A stretch of DNA of 64,000 nucleotides from Torreya grandis (lineage: Eukaryota > Streptophyta > Pinopsida > Cupressales > Taxaceae). The position numbers and the translations under genes were made by a program. Below the pieces are notes generated by a model. That model was not told the origin of the DNA. It did not search any database and was given only the letters and a program-made list of their open reading frames with translations. Location: contig JARHVA010001737.1 of NCBI GenBank assembly GCA_037957365.1, forward strand, positions 1,567,001-1,631,000, read 5' to 3'. Shown here piece after piece: positions 45,960 to 58,426 of the stretch (position 1 is its first letter; the number at the start of each line of letters is the position of its first letter).

Positions 45960-48090
45960 AAATTTAATCCCTCAAACAATGATTCAAAATGGAAACAATC
46001 TCTTCAACAACATAAAAGACTAGAGATGCCAAAAGAACTTATGAAAGCAACCATCATGTCCCAATATCAAGCCCTAAGTTCCAAGAAAGAAACCTATACA
46101 AAAGTGGTCAAGCTCTAAGGAAACTTCAATAAAACACCAAAAATAAGCCAAAATAAGCTGATTGACCATCTATCCTATAGGTATCATTGCATGCAAGCCT
46201 CACCAAGTGAGGTTCATGCATAGCCTCCCCTAAACCTAAGGGAAAGCGGCATGCTTCAAACTCATATGCATAATAAATAATATTGAAAGGTCAATAGTTT
46301 AGGATATCAATGATTAAGAAAAAAAAATATCAAGGTGTTCAAAATAAGACATAAAGAACAAGGAATTCATAAGGACTTTACTAAAGGGAAGAGAAGAGGG
46401 CTCTTGCTTTCTTTGTCATATAAGTTTATTAATGAACACAAGGGCTTCTAAAGCCAAATAAAAGAGTGTTTATCAAATAATAATTTTTCCTCCTTAGACC
46501 TCCCATAATACATCATGCCTCCTTAGTCCTCCCATAACCCTCCTTCGACCTCCCATATCTCATAAAGGAGAGTGGATTTTCAACCTTATTAAAAAATTTC
46601 ACTTCTCATAAGCAAGTTTATGTTACCAAGGCTAGAGTGGGCTTGTCCAATAAACCATAAATAAGAGCTCCAATCTCTCATTCCCCAAACACAAGCACTT
46701 ATTTCAATCCCACATGGGTGACATTTGGGTGCTCACAAATCCCATACCCAACATTTACTTAACAACAAACAAAGAAAACAATAAGAACTAGAAATCATGG
46801 CAACAATACAAAATAAAAAAGCTTAAAGAGAATCCTAAAGGCAAGGCCTTAAATCTCGTAAAAACATTTGATTCATATTATTTTAAATGAAATTAATTCA
46901 AAAGAAAGCATTCAAACACACAAAAAAATAGTAACAAAGACCTACCTCAAACCAAAAGCTCCACTGTACAATCTTCTAAACGTCTTTCTCTAAGCACCCA
47001 AGCTCTTCAACAATCCAAAATGCATAAACTCAAAAAGACCAAAAGAAGGTCCTTAAAATAAAAAGAAAACAAAACAATACCAATAGTAGGGTGAAACATA
47101 TCCATCCTCATCCCAAGGATGTGACCTCCCTCCATAAATTTCTCTTACAATCCTCATAAATACCCTTGCACACTTAAATGTTTGTTCCTTGCACTCAAAA
47201 GCATAACCCAATTTTTTGTACAAAAAGAGAGGGTTGTTTGTGGAAGCAAAATCTAGGCCATAAAAAAGGCCTTTATATGACCTAAAAGTGGTCAAAGTAT
47301 CTTAGAAAATCACGTACCCAATGGATATATGTATGGGTCCAAAAAGGATTAGTAAGGGATATTTTTCTTGTCAAATACTTAAGCTAAAAAGTGACTGAAA
47401 GGACAAATCTAAGTTTGAACACGTCGGTTGGGTTCGTGGGTCAATCCAACCTTTAATAAGATAAAATAACCTCATTGAGAGTTAACATAGGTTTAAGGTG
47501 ATTAAATTAGAAGAGAGGTTTAGGTCAAAACACCAAAATTTGAAAATAATAAAGAGAAAAATTTAAAAGACAAAAAATAATACAATTAACAATTTTTAAA
47601 TAAAGAAGGGTATAAGATTAAAGGTTTAAGATGATTTTCAAGAATGCATATGATCTCTCAAGGCATGTTTGAGTCACTTGTAGTCTTGTCTTTGGCTCCC
47701 TGCAATTTGCATACTCAATGTAAATATCAAATACATACATAGAAAAATAATTCATATCTAAGATAATATGAACAAGTATATATAACGATCACTACAAAAA
47801 CTTTATAAGACAATTATATATCTTGGTTAGTTCAATATAATCAACTGTAAATTCATAAAATAAAATATCATGCTATTTAATAATAATGTCTTGATAACAA
47901 AGTATATCTACCCATAATTAACCATGCATACAAATAAAACCTACCAACTAGGTAATTAACATCCATGGAGTAAATAAAATATAACATGTGAGTACTTTGT
48001 GCCTCCAAATAGTCTAACACATATCCATCGAGTCCAAAAAATTTATAACAAAATATATAATAGAGATTGATGTCAAAATGGGATCTTACA

Positions 48091-48102
48091 TCTCCCTCCC
48101 CT
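48091..48102 (-). other. Polypurine tract of gypsy B
   Basis: The minus strand reads AGGGGAGGGAGA directly before the 3' LTR start TGTAAGATCCC. Confidence 0.9.
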
Positions 48103-48299
48103 AAAAATATACTTCCTCCCAGAATTCATTGGAATAGGTGCATATACCAGGTTTGTAAGGGTGTCATATCCTCCCAATTAGCTATAGACTCATCATATCT
48201 ATCCCACTATACCCTAACCTAGTCTAGCTTGCAGCCTCAAAGGCCCAACATTCGTCGAACCAAAATACATATGGGATCCAATATTAGTTGTCCATCCCC

Positions 48300-49480
48300 C
48301 TCGACCTGCAAAGATGTCCAATCCAAAACATGAGATATATCTAAAACATATCTCCTCAAAATTGAAACATTAAAATTATCATGGGCTCAAGATAGGATGG
48401 GTGGAAAAGCTAAGTGATAGGCAATTGGTCCTACCATCTCCAAGATCTCATAGGACCCCAAAAATGGGGTGTGAGCTTAGATCCTTTTCCATAGTGGATT
48501 AGGCTCTTATTTGATCACACTCATAAAAAGACCTTATCCCCAACTATAAAATGTTGATATACCCTCTTTATATTAGCATACTTCTTATGTCTATATTTCA
48601 CCTCATGTAAGTACTATCGAATGAGGACTACCTACTGATACATGTCCTGTAGCATAGTTGGTCCAATCATAACCCTATCTTCAAGTCTGTCCCAACTCAG
48701 AGGAGTCTTACATAGTCTGCCATAAATAACCTCATATGGAACCATCTTAAGGGAACTATGGTAACTATTATTATATGAAAATTCAACCAAATAGTCTTCC
48801 CAATGTAATTATTGATTCATCATGTACATATATAACATGTCCTCTAACAGTTGGTTGACCTGCTCTATTTTCCCATCTGTCTCTAGATGATATGACATGA
48901 TAAAGTTGAGTTAAGTTCCCAATGCTCTCTAAAAGGTAGTTCAAAACTCATAAGTATACATAAGGTCTCTATTTGAAATAATCTCTTGCAAAATCCCATG
49001 TAATCGAATAATGTCATCCAAGAAGACCTTTTCCACCACCGTGGCATTGTAAGTGGCTTTCATTAGAAAGAAATAGACCACCTTAGTCAACTTATCCACT
49101 GTCACCATGATTACATCATGGTGATAGGAAGATAGATGTAGACCAATAATAAAATCCATATAAATGGTGTCCCATCTCCACTCTGGTATGTCATGTGGAT
49201 ATACAAGACCTGTTGGATGCTGATGTTCTGCCTTAACCTACTAACACTCAAGACATCATGCTACAAACTCTCTAATGTCATGTCATAGTCTATGCCAATG
49301 ATACAACTATCTAAGCTATAAATGTATCTTATTAATCCTAGGGTTTGTTGAATAGGGGCTCGATGAACCTCTGACAAAATCAAGTCTCGTAAACCATGAT
49401 CTATGGGCTCATAAATGCACCCTCTATGTCTTAAAAGAACATCTAACTCCAAGGAATAACCCACAGACTTTCCCTTCAGG
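48300..49480 (-). pseudogene. Gypsy B integrase
   Basis: Begins with the zinc-binding region (GLRDLILSEVHRAPIQQT; the second His and Cys pair are decayed). The core is MDFIIGLHLSSYHHDVIMVT with VDKLTK (first Asp) and IRLHGILQEIISNRD (family: SDRD, Asp retained). The C-terminal part is GSYEILEMVGPIAYHLAFPP, the usual GPFxI-type tail. I see no convincing chromodomain. Stops throughout. Confidence 0.85.
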
Positions 49481-49639
49481 GATTTTTATGACTCTAACAT
49501 CTAGAAAATCTCTTAATAAAGACTATCCCCATGCATCTGCTTAAGTATTTGGCCTCTCAAATCAGTGTGAAAGGTCATAACTATAAGCTCATATTGTGTG
49601 TTCTCCAACATATCTTAGAAAATCATGATTGAAATATCA

Positions 49640-50115
49640 TGTCACATTCTACTCAAGGCATCTACCACAACATTTTACTTCCTTTTGATATATTGAATAT
49701 CAAAGTGGTATTCACAAAATAATTCCATCCAATGCTATTGATGGGCATTGAGGTTAGGTTGAGTTAAGATGTGCTAAAGACTCAAGTGATCTAGCCTCAA
49801 AATAAATCAACTGCCAAGGAGAAAATGTTGCCTTCTGAGAAGTGAATGAACCACTGCTACTAACTCAAGGTCATGAGTTAGATAGTTTAATTCATAATCC
49901 TTGAGTTTTTGAGATTCAAAGGCAATGACCTAATTATCTTGTATGAGAATGACTCCCAATTCTAATTTATAAGCATTGATACACACCAAGAATTCACCCT
50001 CTATATTAGGTACTACTAATATTGGTACACTAGTTAGATGCTCTTTCAACATTTGGAAGGCCTGCTCACACTTCTTTGACCAAATGAACTTCTTCCCTTT
50101 TCACTAAAGGGAAGT
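49640..50115 (-). pseudogene. Gypsy B RNase H
   Basis: Includes CEQAFQMLKEHLTSVPIL, then VCINAYKLELGVILIQ (family: TDAS, so the catalytic Asp has become Asn), SQKLKDYELNYLTHDLELVA, and VVVDALSRM. The end of the domain precedes the integrase zinc finger. Confidence 0.82.
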
Positions 50116-50119
50116 GATG

Positions 50120-50900
50120 GGGTGTGTTTTCTAAGAGAAGTAGTGATAGTAACCTACTAACCCCATGAAACTACATAGCTCTATTAAATTGGTGGGCACA
50201 AGCCACTTTATAATTGATCAGATCTTCAAGGGGTCTACTAAAACCCCTTTACTAGAAATAACATGACCTAAGTACTAAACCTCTATCTGGAAGAAATAAC
50301 ACGTGCTCATGTTCTCATATAATTTATTTTTGTGCAAAATATATTATACTTGGTGTAAGTGCTTCACATGCTCTTCTTTAATTTGAGAGTATATCAATAT
50401 ATCATCAAGGAAAACTAGAATAAACTTATTTAAAAAGGTCATGAATACACCATTCATACTACTCCTGAAGACTGCATGTGCATTAGTTAACCCAAAAGGC
50501 ACCACTGTGAACTCATAATGCCCATCGCATGTCTAGAAGGAAGTTTTATGAATATATATTTCTATCATCCTCAACTGATGGTACCCTAACTTAAGATCAC
50601 TCTTAGATAATACCCTAGCCCCTCTTATTTGGTCAATATATCACCAATCCTTGAGAGGGGGTAACGATTCTTGATCGTCACCTTATTAAGTTGTCGATAG
50701 TCGATGCACAAGTGAAGGGAACCATATTTATTCTTCACAAAGATCATGGGTGATACCCAAGGCAAAACACTTGGATGAATGATTCTTTTATCCAAAAGTT
50801 CTTCCAACTACAACTTTAGCTCAAAATGCTTAGGTGTAGTCATCCTATAGGAAGTCTTGGATATCAACTATGCTCTGAGCACAAGGTCAATCTTGAAATC
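50120..50900 (-). pseudogene. Gypsy B reverse transcriptase
   Basis: Shows [40 protein letters not shown], and [11 protein letters not shown], then after stops [20 protein letters not shown] with the FLDD catalytic motif intact near 50400, and LGHVIS. Clear Ty3/gypsy RT. Confidence 0.88.
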
Positions 50901-50999
50901 TATCTCCCTCGAAGGGGGTAGTCCAGGTAACTCATTAAGAAACACATCTAAAAACTCCTAGAGTTTAGGATGATAATTAAGCATCACTCTTGAATTCCC

Positions 51000-51480
51000 A
51001 TCATGTGATTTATCACTAACTATGATGGAAAACATTTGACATCCCTTACATGCAATCTACCTAAGTTGCATATTATAAATCACATGAAGAGATATGGGTC
51101 TCTTAATCCTTGTAATAAGAGCCATGCTCCCAATGTCATTATACCACTCAATGACCTTGTTGTGATAATCTACCTTAGTTTAGTAGACCTTGAGCCAATC
51201 CATACCCAAAATATCATCATAAGAACCCAAGGGTATGATATGAATCTGGAGAGTGGTGGTGAAGATGCCCAAATCAAGAGTACAACCACAAATAAAAGAG
51301 TCTACGATCATCTTAGCCCTAGAGGCTAACTTGACATCTCAATGATCCCCTAGCCTAAATTCCACCATCCCATAACAATCCACAAGGGATGGCATAATAA
51401 AATTATCATAATCTCTTGAGTCAAATAACACTAATACAAAAATCCCATGAATACTACCTGTAGTATCAATCACTATAACT
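51000..51480 (-). pseudogene. Gypsy B protease
   Basis: Encodes VLFDSRDYDNFIMP (relic of the DSGA active site), then SRAKMIVDSFICGCTLDLGI and IIPLGSYDDILGMDWL, the typical end of the gypsy retropepsin. Stops present. The active-site Gly is changed. Confidence 0.72.
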
Positions 51481-51949
51481 TGGTGCTCTGCCTATTGGTT
51501 ATCCATTACTATATACATGTGGTGTGTACATCCCACATTTCCAATGATCTACTTGGATACATGGGCCTTCTATTGACCATTGATATAATATCTAAGTGGG
51601 AACACTCATGCATAATGATATGGATCTCCACATAAAAATCATACTCACTTTGGCTTCTCCTTATTCATTTACATCTCTCCTGATCTCAGAAACCTAGTGT
51701 TATAGATATTGTAGGCCTCTAACGATAATACCATTGAGTTTGTGTTGAACATGACTGCTATCTAAAAGGTCCACTATCTCTATTTTATTCCTGGCCACCC
51801 TGTCCTCTATCTCTCTAATAATCCTATGGAGGGTGGTGGCACTAATGCTAAGGGTATTGCTGAGAATGTTGATGTGACTGTTGAGGATACCTCAATGAGA
51901 ATTGAGAGTGCCTCTAACCACCCCTAGGTGAGGGATAGGTGCCTCATGA

Positions 51950-52810
51950 TCTAAAGTCTCACTGCACTCTAAGCTTTCCCCATAAGTGATCTCTAGCCTC
52001 TTATTACTTCCTTTTATTTTCTTCTAACAAATATGCTTTCTCCATAACAACCTCAAGGGTCAGAGGAAAGAGAAGACAAACTGCTCCAGTTATATCTACA
52101 TTCAAGCCCTTGATGAACTTACTGACTTGGATTTTTTCATCTTAAAGAAACCCCACACACTAAATTAATTCTAGAAATTATCTCTCATACTGACCCACAG
52201 TACCAATAGCCTGTCGAAGATTATGGAATTCTTCAATCCTCTTGTTTGTAAAATGCTCTAATAGGTATCGAGTATGAAACTGCTCCTAAAAAATCTCCTA
52301 GATAACAAAGTCTCAAGCCATGTGAAGATTTCACTCCTCATTCCTCCACCAAATTCTCTCAAAATCTTTGAGAAGGAGGATATCAAATTGAGCCTTGATA
52401 TTAGTCTCACAGGATTACAAACTGAAGCAACTGTCTAGACTCGAAATCCATGCCTCTACATAAAAAAGATCTCCCTCTCCATGAAAGGTGGGTGACTAAA
52501 GTCTCAACAAGTCCAACATCATAACTCCTAAGTCACTTGTGGGTGGCCAATACTCCTTGTGCCTCTCCTTGAATGGTGAAGGATCCCTCTCTATCCACTA
52601 TTGTGATAGACTATGTGACCTCTCTCTAGGCTAAGAGACCTCCTATGATGAGGGTAGGGAGTGTCTCTATGACTCTTCCCTAATCATGGGGAATCTCTCC
52701 TGAAGTACCCCCATCATCTGTTGTAGGTCTTGAATAATCTAAGTTCCATAGTTTACTGGAAGGGGTAGTGGTGGCCTTGCATCCTCTACATGAGCGACAC
52801 GTTGCCCTTC
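51950..52810 (-). pseudogene. gag: Gypsy B gag
   Basis: The minus strand shows the Retrotrans_gag pattern: PTFHGEGDLFYVEAWI, then EQFHTRYLLEHFTNKRIEEF, LRQAIGTVGQYER, DEKIQVSKFIKGLNVDITGA, and VMEKAYLLEENKRK. Gag would form the particle. Several Trp and Gln codons have become stops. Confidence 0.85.
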
Positions 52811-52909
52811 TACTAATTCATCCTGCATAAATATAGGATGAGCGCTATGAAATTACAAAAGGAAGTATTTAATAAAATAACTACCTAGAGTTCTTAGTGT
52901 TGAACCCGA

Positions 52910-52921
52910 GCTCTGATACTA
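52910..52921 (-). other. Primer binding site of gypsy B (one mismatch)
   Basis: The minus strand reads TAGTATCAGAGC, close to the initiator tRNA-Met PBS TGGTATCAGAGC, a few bases from the LTR. Confidence 0.8.
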
Positions 52922-52924
52922 AAA

Positions 52925-52973
52925 TATAATGCCTAAAATAAACCCGTATTAATCAAACTTGTAAAAGAGCTAA

Positions 52974-53061
<88 letters not shown>

Positions 53062-55598
53062 AATTATAGTTTATTAGCAGATAGGTTAAAAAGAGTTGTT
53101 TATCTCATATAGTTTTACTATGAAATAAATATTAAAGTTTATTATTATTTTAGTATGACAAAGTCTTTGACACTTGTTTCAATAAATCAAAATTATTATT
53201 CAATTGAGATATTAAATATTATCTTTTTTAGGGTCTAGGAGGGGAAGTAATTTATTTTAAAAAAAATGTCTACAAAATTAATAACTAAGTTAATCAATTT
53301 TAAATATAAAATAAATAAATAGAAATAAACAAAAAGGTTCCCATTTGTAAGTGGTGGAACAAATTCCTACCCTTACATCAAAATTTCATGCATCCTAGGA
53401 TCTATGGTTATCAAATAAAATCTCTTCAAACAATGATTCAAAAGTTATCAAAAGTTCATGCATCCATTAAAAAATGATTCATAATGGGAAGAATCTCTTC
53501 AATAACATAAAAGAATAGATATGCCAAAAGAACATATGAAAGCAACCGACATGTTCCATTATCAAGCCCCAAGCTCCAAGAAAGAAACTTACACACAAGT
53601 AGTTAAGCTCCAAGGACACTTCAAGAAAACACCCAAATAGGTTAAAGGAAGGTGCTTGACCACTTATCCTATAGACATCATTGCATGCAAACCTCACAGT
53701 GAGATTTATGCATAGCCTCTCCCAACCCCAAGGGAAATATGCATGCCTCAAACTCATATGCGCAATGAATAATCTTGAAAGGGTAATGACTTAGGATATC
53801 AATAATTAAGAAAACAAAATAACAAAATGTTCATAAAAAGATATAAATGATAAGGAAGTCATAAGGACTTCACTAAATGGAAGAGAAGAGGGCTCTTACT
53901 TTCTTTTCCATATAAGTTTATTAATGAACACAAAGGCTTCTAAATCCAAATAAAAGAGTGCTTGTCAAGGAATAATTTTTCCTCTTTAGACCTCCTATAA
54001 TACATCATGTCTCTTTATACCTCCCATAACCCTCCTTAGATCTCCCATATCTCATAAAGGAGAGTGCCTTTTTAACCTTATTAAAATATTCTACTTCTCA
54101 TAAGCAAGTTCATACCACTAAGGTTAGAGTGAGCTTGCGTAACAAGCCATAAGCAAGAGCTTCATTCCCTCATTATCAAAATATAATCACTTGTGCCAAT
54201 ATCACATGGGTGATATAGAGGTGCTTCTAAATCCCATACCCAACATTCACATAACAATAAATTAAAAAAATAATAAGAACTAGAAATCATGACAATAATA
54301 CAAAATAGAAAAACTTAAAGAAAATCCTAAAGACAAGGCCTTAAACTTAATAAAAATATTTGGTTATATTATTTTAAATGGGATCCATTAAAGAGTAATA
54401 AGAGAAGAGAAAGCATTCAAACACACAAAAAATAGTAACAAAAACCTATCTCAAACCAAAAGCTCCACTTGATAATCTTCTAAAAGCCTTTCTCCAAACA
54501 TCCAAACTCTCTAATAATCTAAAATGCATAAACCCAAAAAGGCCAAAAAAAAGTCCTTAAAATAAAAAGACAATAAAAAATAAATAATAATAATAAGGTG
54601 ACACATGGACATCTTTATCCCAAGGATGTGACCTCCCTCCATAAATTTCTCTTACAATCCTCATAAATACCCTTACACACTCACATGTGTGTTTCTTGCA
54701 CTTAAAAATATAATCCAACATTTTAAACAAAAAGAGAGGGTTGGTTATAGAAGCAAAATCTAAGCCATAAAGAAGGCTTTTCTATAACCAAAAAATGATC
54801 AAAATGTATTAGAAAACTCACCTACCCAATGGGTATATGCATGGGTCCAAAAAAGACTAATAAGAGATATTTTTCTTGTCAAATACTCAAGCTAAAAAGT
54901 AGTTGAAAGGACAAATTCGAGTTTGAACATGTGTTGGATTTTTGGGTTAACCCAACCCTTAACAAGATTAAAAAATCTCATTAAGGGTTATCATAGGTTT
55001 AAGGTGATTAAATTAGAAGAGAGGTTTAGGTCAAAATATCAAAATTTAAAAATAATAAAGAGAAGAATTTAAAAGACACAAAATAATACAATTAACAATT
55101 TGTAAAGAAAGAAGGGTATAAGATTAAAAGTTTAAGGTGATTTTTAGGTGTGCATATGATCCCTCAAGGCATGCATGAGTCTATCATAATCTTGACTTTG
55201 GCCCCTTGTAACATACACACTTAATACAAACATTAAATACATCCATGGAAAGATAATTCATATCTAAGATAATATGAAGAAGTTTATATATAATGGTCAC
55301 TATAAAAACTGTAAAAAATAATCCTATATCTTGATTAGTTCAATATAAGCAATTGTAAATTCAAAAAATACAGCATCATACTATTCAATAATAATATATT
55401 GATAACAAGGTCTATCTACCCATAATTAACCATGCATACAAATAAAATCTACCAACTGGGTAATTAAAATCCATGAAGTTAATAAAATATAACATGTGGG
55501 CATCGTGTGCCTCCAAATAATCTAACACATATCCATTGAGTCCACAAGATATGTAACAAAATATACAATAGGGAGTGATGTCAAAATGGGGTCTCACA
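52925..55598 (-). repeat. Gypsy B right LTR, 5' copy in element orientation
   Basis: Starts TATAATGCCTAAAATAAAC (TG changed to TA) and ends GGGGTCTCACA. It is collinear with the matching parts of the left LTR. It contains an (AT)n run at 52978-53059. Open frames within it (for example 53479-53757) look like LTR sequence, not genes. Confidence 0.87.
52978..53059. repeat. (AT)n microsatellite in the right LTR of gypsy B
   Basis: 82 bp of AT dinucleotides. The left LTR has only a short ATATGTATAT-type stretch at the same point, so the run expanded after insertion. Confidence 0.95.
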
Positions 55599-55603
55599 AT
55601 TAC
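55599..55603. repeat. Target-site duplication of gypsy B, right (ATTAC)
   Basis: Directly follows GTCTCACA and matches 37063-37067. Confidence 0.88.
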
Positions 55604-56560
55604 GATCCATACGTTAAATGGCATATAGCTCCCCCTTGGTAGAATAAAAAGTTATAATTTGTGTGGTTATAACATTGGAAGGCATTAATGATTAAATTTG
55701 TCTCTTTTTGTTGGACATAGAGATAGAATTTTTGAGAAATCCTAAATTTTGGTTATGTGTAGCATGAGCAAAGGCAACGGGTTAAAGACCTGCTTCATAT
55801 TTTTGGTTAGGGTGTTTTGATTAGCATTTGGAAAAGGATTCAAAGCTAGAAAGTTTGGATTGATGTTAGGTATAAATATAATTTGAAGTCCTTGAGGATT
55901 TAATTGAAAATCTATGTTAATGACTTCATCATATACATTCAAAAAAGTAATAATAATTAGATCTTTATGCAAAAAACAACAATCATTGAATATAGGGTGT
56001 TCTTATATATTTCCAAGGTTAATGATCATTAGGTCTATACACAACATCAATTCGACTGTACACAAAAGTTATGATTGGTTCATTATGCTCTCTTATTATA
56101 TAAAAGTGTTGATACACCACACTTGGGATAGTGACTTACCAAAATTGTGCAACAAATATGGCACTACATTGGTCTCATGTAGTTGTTGAATTCTCTACAA
56201 GGTTTAGGAACCAATTGTATGCAACATCTTGTAAGGTAAAAGGTAAAATAATGTATGCTACATCTTAAACTACATTTAACAATATTAGAGAATATTTAAA
56301 TGCTTTGATATGTTCTTTAGGTATCTATACCCCAGAGGGCATAAACAAAAGAAGATAATTCTCAAGATTTCTAGGTAAGACATGGACTACACCAGGGGTA
56401 TTGATAGCATAACCAACTAACCAATTCATGGTGAGATATGAAGGTGAATTCCCTTGGAATGGTGAACTTGATTATATTCGTGATACCTTAGGTACCCCAT
56501 TATCTGCTCTAATCTTTAATAAACTTGTGTAGGTGATAACAATCATAGATCGAATTTAGA
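55604..56560 (-). pseudogene. gag: Gypsy A gag, N-terminal part
   Basis: On the minus strand 56320-56100 reads EHIKAFKYSLILLNVV, then ILPFTLQDVAYNWFLNLVEN and a Trp-replaced STTT-DQ, the Retrotrans_gag core. 55972-55742 is an Asn/Pro-rich stretch (IPNINPNFLALNPFPNANQN) typical of the gag linker. The frame runs into the ATTAC target site and continues at 37062. Confidence 0.72.
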
Positions 56561-58231
56561 GTTTAACCTTGTTAACCTAGATGATAGATCTAGTGTATTC
56601 TAACTCAATTGAACATAATGATGAGACATTGTGGTCCTCCTTCTATCACCAATTTAATTATGTTGATGTGGGTTTTATGCACACCACATATATTAAGGGG
56701 CATACACCCTCTTGTTTTAGTATTGATGATTAATCAATTCAAGTCACAAGTTGTGGGTATTTATTTTTTAAATAACCATGTGGTGGAATACTAGTGGATC
56801 ACAATGGTTTATTACCTTAGATGGTTTAGATATGACTAAAATTCTAACCTGTGACCTGTAAGTTAAAACTAGTTAACCTACAATTGATTACACACAAATG
56901 ATCTAGGCTAAAGTGGATTGGATCATAAAAAGTTAAAAAAAAAGGCAAAGGAAGAAAAGAAGTGGTTCTATGATTGATTCAAAGAATCATCCCTCTCAAG
57001 TTATCTGGGTATGCAAAATTGAGCATGCAAACTTTACCAATGTTTATTATACCCTAGTTACAAGCACACAACATAAAAAATACAATATAGAGTCTGAATA
57101 AATAATTAGTTATAGAATAACTTCATGACTACAATCCAAAAGATATTGTCAGTATAAAATTGCTAAGCACATTTGATTACCAACAATATAAAAATCAGAA
57201 ATAGAAATCGTAAAGTTGGTTAGAACAACATATAGTTTAATATAATCTTTAAAATATTACATGCATTAGTTCACATAACAATAATAACTTTATATCAATT
57301 CTTCAAATCAATACAAAAGATGAGAATAAAATAAATCAACAAAACTTATGAACAGTGCAAAAAAAATTTGGCTTACATTAACTTCACAAAAATTATCCTC
57401 CTTTATAATGAATAAAGGTCTTATATAAATAGGCTTTAGATGGTTACCACCTCATCTTCAAAGCTCATTATATGTACAAAATCTAAAATAATACCAATCC
57501 ATTTTTATGCAAAAGCTTTACATGCAAACTATTCTTGCTTTACAAGGAAAGTCTAAAATAAGCTCAACTAAATAAAAATAGGAAGTAACTATGACAATTG
57601 TGTGGAAAATTTTGCTATGGAATAATCTAGAATGGATGACATCACAACTAGAGATGACTATGTGGATGAACCCAAAATGGAATAGTTGGAGTTGCTGATG
57701 TCGATGCTGATGATGTGGATAAACCTAATGATGAAAAAGTGCCCACTATAGCTAAAGTCATGTCAAATAAAATGGAATAAATGATTGAAGTTATTATTAC
57801 AATAACAACTAAAGTGGAAAAACTATATTGAACATTATCATTATAATTGTTATAGCAACTATAATTACAATATCTAAACTAGGGGATGTAGTGGTAGTTG
57901 AAAAAAAAAACACTGACTAAAGTACAAATTATTGTTTCCATTGGAGAAGAGGGTGTAACTAAAGATGAAAGAGTTGTAGATGATATAGTCCCAACCTGAG
58001 CAAAAAGTTACTTTTGTTTCTCTGCATTCTTTTGATCTTTCTTCTTTTTATGAGCTACCGAATATGTTATATGGTCTAATTCAATAAATTCAAAATAAAA
58101 AATAGGGACTTTAAATGGTGTACTTATTTTACCCTAAAGACTTTTATGTGTTTCTAAGGAAACTTGGAATGACTAATAAATTGCATGGGCTTTTTTAATC
58201 TTCTCCTTTACAAAGTGATCAAGTCTATAAC

Positions 58232-58426
58232 CTATTCATTACCCCCATAACTAGTGTTATTGATCCTCATTTTGAAGTTCCTCATTGAGTATTGAAATTG
58301 ATTATTAAATATGGTCTGGTTTACGACTTGGCCATCAGGCTTGTATACAACATAAATAATTACTTCACTAAATAACTCAACTATTATATTCTTTTGATAT
58401 GTGATTTGGATTGTTACAATCTTCAT
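58232..58426 (-). pseudogene. Repeat copy B protein, conserved domain of unknown function
   Basis: 64 open codons: MKIVTIQITYQKNIIVELFS, then VIIYVVYKPDGQ and NNQFQYSMRNFKMRINN. It matches copy A at 14170-14351 residue for residue over most of its length, although the flanking frames have decayed. Confidence 0.58.

Larger units (their letters stand above)
37068..48090 (-). repeat. Gypsy B left LTR, expanded to 11 kb
   Basis: Parts that match the right LTR are 37068-37215 and its duplicate near 38000-38120 (LTR start), 43740-44030, and 45960-48090 (LTR end, TCAAAATGGGATCTTACA). The intervening 38120-43740 and 44030-45960 have no counterpart in the right LTR. They hold the T-rich block, exon-like modules, a pectinesterase pseudogene, and palindromes. 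Confidence 0.75.
37068..55598 (-). mobile_element. Ty3/gypsy retrotransposon (gypsy B), inserted into gypsy A
   Basis: The ends are TGTAATGCCTAAAATAAAC (37068) and GGGTCTCACA (55598), flanked by the 5-bp duplication ATTAC (37063-37067 and 55599-55603). The internal region 48091-52924 carries, on the minus strand, PBS, gag, protease, RT, RNase H, integrase, and a polypurine tract. Integrase follows RT, which defines gypsy. The right LTR is 2.67 kb. The left LTR spans 11 kb because of rearrangements and insertions. All genes contain stops. Confidence 0.9.
27632..56640 (-). mobile_element. Ty3/gypsy retrotransposon (gypsy A), old, split by nested insertions
   Basis: Reading on the minus strand the parts are gag (56560-55604), [gypsy B], gag end and protease (37062-35980), an extra RNase H (35815-35560), RT (35065-34100), RNase H (34081-33737), [solo-LTR-like insert] and integrase (29326-27990). 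Removing gypsy B joins the frame as DRNEFLGL across the target site. Removing the 4.4-kb insert restores EIK...NLVK. Its LTRs and PBS are not identified. Its left part is duplicated in the 25738-27427 chimera. All domains contain stops. Confidence 0.8.

Noticed and set aside
53479..53757. A 92-codon frame with hydrophobic stretches, considered as a membrane protein gene
   Set aside because: It is part of the right LTR of gypsy B. The matching part of the left LTR does not keep the frame open.
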